Shown piece after piece: positions 60,330 through 64,000 of a DNA stretch of 64,000 nucleotides. The DNA comes from an uncultured Eubacteriales bacterium (lineage in GTDB: Bacteria; Bacillota; Clostridia; Oscillospirales; CAG-272): NCBI GenBank assembly GCA_934447715.1, contig CAKSER010000004.1, positions 1 through 64,000 of the forward strand, written 5' to 3'. A program made the position numbers and the translations under genes. Below the pieces are notes generated by a model that saw only the letters and a list, made by a program, of their open reading frames with translations, was not told the origin of the DNA and did no database searches. Position 1 is the first letter of the stretch, and each line of letters starts with the position of its first letter.

Positions 60330-61601
60330 TTATCTTTCGATATACTGCTCTCTTTCGGCTCCGACAGATACATACTTGATCGGGCAGCCCATTTCCTTTT
60401 CGATATACTCGATATACTTAACTGCATTTTCAGGAAGCTCCTCCATCCTTCTGCAGCTTGAAATATCGCTCATCCAGCCGTCAAAGTACTCGTAAACCGG
60501 CTTTGCGATTGCAAGGTCGTGGCCTGTCGGGAACTCGGTTGTTATCCTTCCGTCTATGTCGTATGCAACGCAGACCGGGATCTTCGGCAGGTAGGAAAGA
60601 ACGTCCAGCTTTGTAAGAGCAAGGCATGTGCAGCTCTGTACAAGCGTTCCGTATTTAGAAGCGACAACGTCAAAGCCGCCGACTCTTCTCGGTCTTCCGG
60701 TAGCCGCGCCGTATTCTCCTCCTGCCTCGCGGAGGTCATCGCCCTGCTTGTCAAACAGCTCACAGGTAAACGGTCCCTCGCCTACGCAGCTGGAATATGC
60801 CTTTATAATTCCGATGCTCTCATCAAGTCTTGCCTGCGGAATTCCGGCACCGAGAGGTGCATATGCGGCAAGCGTTGTCGACGAAGAGGTGTACGGATAG
60901 ATACCGTAATCGATATCGCGGAGGGCGCCGAGCTGTGCCTCGAACATGATGCTCTTGCCTTCCTTTATTGCGTTTGTAAGATATGTTGTGGTATTGCAGA
61001 TATAATCCTTGAAGGGCAGGCCGTAGTCCTCGAGCCACTTCATCATATCGTCAACCTTGATAGCCTCGTGCTTATAGCCGTTCTCGATTGTGAGATTCTT
61101 CCACTCGAGAATGTCCGCAAGCTTATCGCGAAGAAGCTCCGGACGGAGAAGCTCGCCCATTCTGATTGTCTTCTTCATATATTTATCGGCATAAACCGGT
61201 GCGATTCCTCTTCTTGTCGAGCCGAACTTCTTGTCTGCAAGACGGTCCTCCTCAAGGCAGTCGAGAAGCTTGTGATAGGGCATGCAGATTGTTGCCTGAT
61301 CGCTTATCTTCAGGTTGTCCGGAGTAATCTTGATTCCGCCCTCTCTGAGCTTTTCGATCTCATGGAACAGATGCTCAACATCGATAACCATTCCAAGCCC
61401 CATTACGCAGACGGTAGTCTCTCTTAAAATTCCGGAAGGAAGCAGGTTGAGAATAAACTTGCCTTTTTCGTTTACAACTGTGTGGCCCGCGTTGTTTCCG
61501 CCCTGGTAACGGCACACAATGTCATATTTTTCGGAAAGAAGGTCAACCATTCTTCCCTTTCCTTCATCTCCCCAGTTAATTCCTACAATAGATGTAATCA
61601 T
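60330..61601 (-). CDS. purA: Adenylosuccinate synthetase
   Basis: A 423-residue enzyme that joins aspartate to IMP with GTP, the first step to AMP. The P-loop WGDEGKGRMVD at the N-terminus, NNAGHTV, the GSTRRGIAP signature and the RPRRVGGFD segment are typical. GGAGG nine bases before the ATG fixes the start. It lies 60 bases downstream of purB on the same strand, so both steps from IMP to AMP are in one operon. Confidence 0.95.
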   Translation of the reverse strand: MITSIVGINWGDEGKGRMVDLLSEKYDIVCRYQGGNNAGHTVVNEKGKFILNLLPSGILRETTVCVMGLGMVIDVEHLFHEIEKLREGGIKITPDNLKISDQATICMPYHKLLDCLEEDRLADKKFGSTRRGIAPVYADKYMKKTIRMGELLRPELLRDKLADILEWKNLTIENGYKHEAIKVDDMMKWLEDYGLPFKDYICNTTTYLTNAIKEGKSIMFEAQLGALRDIDYGIYPYTSSSTTLAAYAPLGAGIPQARLDESIGIIKAYSSCVGEGPFTCELFDKQGDDLREAGGEYGAATGRPRRVGGFDVVASKYGTLVQSCTCLALTKLDVLSYLPKIPVCVAYDIDGRITTEFPTGHDLAIAKPVYEYFDGWMSDISSCRRMEELPENAVKYIEYIEKEMGCPIKYVSVGAEREQYIER

Positions 61602-61661
61602 CCCTTAAGTCCTCCGAGTATATTTATCATTTTTTTACTAATTTTATTACCGATCGGAAGG

Positions 61662-63098
61662 TCATACCCGAATCGGCAGGTCAACGCCTATAAGCTCCTT
61701 GTTGCTTTCAAGAACCGGATAAACATGCTCTGAAAGGAACATGTCCACCTGCTCCGGCGCACAGCCGATAAAGTCGACCGGATTAAGAAGCTTGTCAAGC
61801 TCCTCCTTTGTAATGCCGAAGCGCTTGTCCGCAAGTATTCTTTCAAGAAGATCGTTGTCTCCGCCCTCAAGCTTCAGCCGCTTGGTGACATCAACCGAAA
61901 TCTGCCTGATCGCCTCATGCATTTCCTGTCTGTCCTTGCCCTTTTTGGTGCAGTACATCATGATGTTTTCGGTCGCCATATAAGGCAGCTCCTCATCAAG
62001 ATGCTTTTTCATTACAAACGGATACGGTGTTCCCTTTGTTATTACGTTTATATAAAGCGAAAGTATTCCGTCGATTGCAAGGAACGCCTCGGGGGTCGAT
62101 ATTCTTCTGTTTGCCGAGTCGTCAAGCGTTCTTTCAAGCCACTGCGTCGATGCGGTAATTGCCGGATTCATCGCGTCCACCATGACATATCTTGCAAGAG
62201 ACGCAATTCTTTCGCATCTCATCGGATTTCTCTTGTATGCCATAGCCGATGAGCCGATCTGCTTTGCCTCAAACGGCTCGTCAAACTCCTTCATATGCGC
62301 AAGAAGCCTTAAATCTCCTGCCGCCTTGCAGGCGCTCTGTGCTATTCCGGAGAGCGCGGAAAGGACAAAATAATCGACCTTTCTTGAATATGTCTGTCCC
62401 GAAACAGGCATTGCTGCCTTAAAGCCCATCTTTTCGCAGATTTTCTTCTCAAGCGCAAACACCTTTTCGTGATCTCCGCCGAAAAGCGAGAGGAAGCTGG
62501 CTCCGGTTCCGGTCGTGCCCTTGCAGCCGAGCAGCTTAAGGGACCCGATGGTAAAGTCTATCTGCTCAAGATCCATAATAAGATCCTGAAGCCACAGTGT
62601 CGCCCTTTTTCCGAGGGTTGTCGGCTGTGCTGCCTGGAAATGTGTATATGCAAGTGTCGGGACGTCCTTATATTTCTTTGCAAAATCCGCAAGTGCCGAG
62701 ATCGCATTTATAAGCAGCTTTTTGACAAGCAAAAGTCCCTGCCGCATTACGATTATGTCGGTGTTGTCTCCGACATAGCATGAGGTTGCTCCGAGGTGGA
62801 TTATCGGCTTTGCATTGGGGCATGCGTCGCCATAGGTATAAACATGTGCCATGACATCGTGGCGCAGCTCGGATTCGTATTTTCTTGCAGCGTCGTAGTC
62901 GATATCATTGATGTGCGCCTTCATCTCCTCGATTTGACTGTCTGTTATGTCGAGTCCAAGCTCCTTTTCGCTCTCGGCAAGCGCAACCCACAGCTTTCTC
63001 CAGGTCGAGAATTTGTTGTCGTTTGAGAAAATTCTCTTCATTTCATCGCTTGCGTAACGCTCGCAAAGAGGATTGACATAAAATTCGTTGTTATTCAA
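61662..63098 (-). CDS. purB: Adenylosuccinate lyase
   Basis: TTG 63098 has AAGGAG seven bases upstream and gives NNNEFYVNPLCERYAS; in-frame codons farther upstream lie in the leader. The 478-residue fumarase-fold enzyme has HLGATSCYVGDN, the catalytic His region THFQAAQPTTLGKR and the flexible signature GSSAMAYKRNPMRCE. It acts in both IMP and AMP synthesis. A consensus promoter lies 65 bases upstream. Confidence 0.95.
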   Translation of the reverse strand: MNNNEFYVNPLCERYASDEMKRIFSNDNKFSTWRKLWVALAESEKELGLDITDSQIEEMKAHINDIDYDAARKYESELRHDVMAHVYTYGDACPNAKPIIHLGATSCYVGDNTDIIVMRQGLLLVKKLLINAISALADFAKKYKDVPTLAYTHFQAAQPTTLGKRATLWLQDLIMDLEQIDFTIGSLKLLGCKGTTGTGASFLSLFGGDHEKVFALEKKICEKMGFKAAMPVSGQTYSRKVDYFVLSALSGIAQSACKAAGDLRLLAHMKEFDEPFEAKQIGSSAMAYKRNPMRCERIASLARYVMVDAMNPAITASTQWLERTLDDSANRRISTPEAFLAIDGILSLYINVITKGTPYPFVMKKHLDEELPYMATENIMMYCTKKGKDRQEMHEAIRQISVDVTKRLKLEGGDNDLLERILADKRFGITKEELDKLLNPVDFIGCAPEQVDMFLSEHVYPVLESNKELIGVDLPIRV

Positions 63099-63162
63099 AC
63101 CATATCTCCTTAAAAAGTCCTGTTGGTTAAGAACCATTATTTGACCTATTTTACCGCATACA

Positions 63163-63191
63163 ATTATACTATTCTTTACCTCTCTTGTCAA
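63163..63191 (-). promoter_or_regulatory. Consensus sigma-A promoter of purB-purA
   Basis: TTGACA (63191-63186) and TATAAT (63168-63163) are 17 bases apart on the minus strand. The leader is about 60 bases and has no purine riboswitch. Confidence 0.92.
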
Positions 63192-63369
63192 CCCGACCGG
63201 CAAAATCAAAGCAAATAATTGCCTGTCTTATGGCTTTTTTTACCTATCGGTGCTATCACGGATGCGGATATTGCAAAGCCTCTTATAAGCATGCATTTTT
63301 TGATGCATTTTTGCCTTTTTTCATTTCAAAGGCAGAAGCATTATTATATCAAGCACAGTCAAAAGACAA

Positions 63370-63397
63370 AAACACAGCGGAGCATGACGCTCCGCTG
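63370..63397 (-). terminator. Terminator of the SGNH hydrolase gene
   Basis: CAGCGGAGC and GCTCCGCTG form a 9-bp stem with a five-base loop, followed on the minus strand by TGTTTTTG. Confidence 0.82.
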
Positions 63398-63409
63398 CGA
63401 ATGTACTTT

Positions 63410-64000
63410 TTATTTGTTAAGCTTTTCCTCAACAAGGGGAGAAACCGCGTTTACATAGAAGCCGGCAATCGCTCTTGCTCCAAGCTCGATCGGATGGATT
63501 CCGTCTGCGGCAATCTCGCTCGGCTCGTGCTTTAAAAGCAGCTCTGCAAGAAGTCCGTCTGTCGGAACAAAGGCATCCGCAAGCTCGGCTGCAATCTTTC
63601 TTACGATTCTGATCTTCCTGTCAATGTCCGGAGCCCAGCTTTCTCTTCCTGCCCACGGGAGAAGATAATGCTCGAACATCAGCAGCTTGGAATTCGGAGC
63701 CTCCTCCTTTACACGGCGGATTATCTCTCTGTAGCAGCTTTCATATTCCTCGTCCGGCATGGTCTTTCCCTGCTCGATATAGTGCCATGTGTCATTGACT
63801 CCGAGCATGATCGACACGATATCGGCATCCTTTAAGCCGTCGCCCGAGATAAGGCTCCAGCCCTCAAGCGTTGTGTTCGTCTTGTAGCCGTCTCTGCCTA
63901 AATTGACAAACTCAAACTCCGCATCCGGATATTTCTCTCTTAAAAGCTGTGCGGAGTAGAATGCATATCCTCTTCCGAGATTATAAAAGTCGGATTTGTC
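63410..64000 (-). CDS. SGNH/GDSL hydrolase, 5' end beyond the window
   Basis: The frame is open from the window edge to the stop at 63410, giving 196 residues without the N-terminal GDSI block. Visible features are the Gly-containing NLGRDGYKTN, the block III MLGVNDTW and the catalytic DGIHPIE at the end. It resembles SGNH carbohydrate esterases and is the third such gene in the window, though more distant from the other two. An internal ATG at 63817 is not the start, since coding continues upstream. Confidence 0.87.
   Translation of the reverse strand, partial: DKSDFYNLGRGYAFYSAQLLREKYPDAEFEFVNLGRDGYKTNTTLEGWSLISGDGLKDADIVSIMLGVNDTWHYIEQGKTMPDEEYESCYREIIRRVKEEAPNSKLLMFEHYLLPWAGRESWAPDIDRKIRIVRKIAAELADAFVPTDGLLAELLLKHEPSEIAADGIHPIELGARAIAGFYVNAVSPLVEEKLNK

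Noticed and set aside
60519..61427. Plus-strand frame of 302 codons opposite purA
   Set aside because: Cys-rich nonsense translation over a gene with full PurA signatures.
1..64000. CRISPR arrays, insertion sequences, prophage, rRNA and tRNA genes
   Set aside because: No regular spaced repeats, transposase or integrase frames, or RNA gene signatures were found on either strand by reading.

Overview
The window looks like chromosomal DNA of a spore-forming Clostridia member, most like the dockerin-bearing Oscillospiraceae/Ruminococcaceae. It carries sporulation genes (spoIIR, spoIIID, ylbJ, yqfC, yqfD), Gram-positive housekeeping genes (RNase J, mutS2, phoH-ybeY-era-recO), two secreted proteins with dockerin-like modules, and several plant or mucin glycan enzymes. 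I see no rRNA, tRNA, CRISPR array, insertion sequence or prophage. Family names rest on motifs read by eye; no database search was run.

Layout. 1-2740: a plus-strand group of a vWA-like tail, a PP2C phosphatase, a transglutaminase-like protein and an unknown protein. 2937-4726: Hsp20 with a perfect CIRCE operator upstream, and a QueG-like iron-sulfur protein whose transcript may be leaderless. 4827-8683: a GH36-type glycosidase followed by a second glycosidase that has lost its N-terminal part. 8929-21621: a 12.7-kb minus-strand block bounded by cyclic-di-GMP enzymes (see below). 22068-26787: ROK glucokinase, MscL, an aminotransferase and RNase J. 27261-32006: small unknown genes, a sugar-phosphate nucleotidyltransferase with a probable AUC start, a C26 amidotransferase-fold hydrolase and spoIIR. 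32226-38436: a glycan utilisation and esterase group (esterase-dockerin, domain-swapped GH3, two SGNH hydrolases, one with an N-terminal dockerin). 38577-48361: a complete phosphate cluster (Na/Pi transporter, phoR, phoP, phoU, a PLP kinase, pstBACS) with matching PHO boxes. 48740-59077: ylbJ, then yqfC-yqfD-phoH-ybeY, era-recO-mutS2 and rhaB. 59265-64000: a C_GCAxxG protein, spoIIID, a structured intergenic RNA, purA, purB and a partial SGNH hydrolase.

The most interesting locus is 8929-21621. Two membrane diguanylate cyclases form one unit. The next unit begins with a class I cyclic-di-GMP riboswitch (GEMM-I) and a terminator directly before the ribosome binding site. It then encodes a VTC-domain protein, DUF4956, a CotH kinase-like protein, a membrane-anchored glycoside hydrolase, a HEAT-repeat membrane protein, a processive family 2 glycosyltransferase, a DivIVA-like coiled coil and an EAL phosphodiesterase with a periplasmic-type sensor. 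Synthesis, sensing and breakdown of the second messenger therefore surround what looks like an exopolysaccharide or surface-modification machine. CotH, VTC and DUF4956 proteins are known to co-occur. Their combination with a processive synthase under a cyclic-di-GMP riboswitch is the strongest candidate here for an undescribed system.
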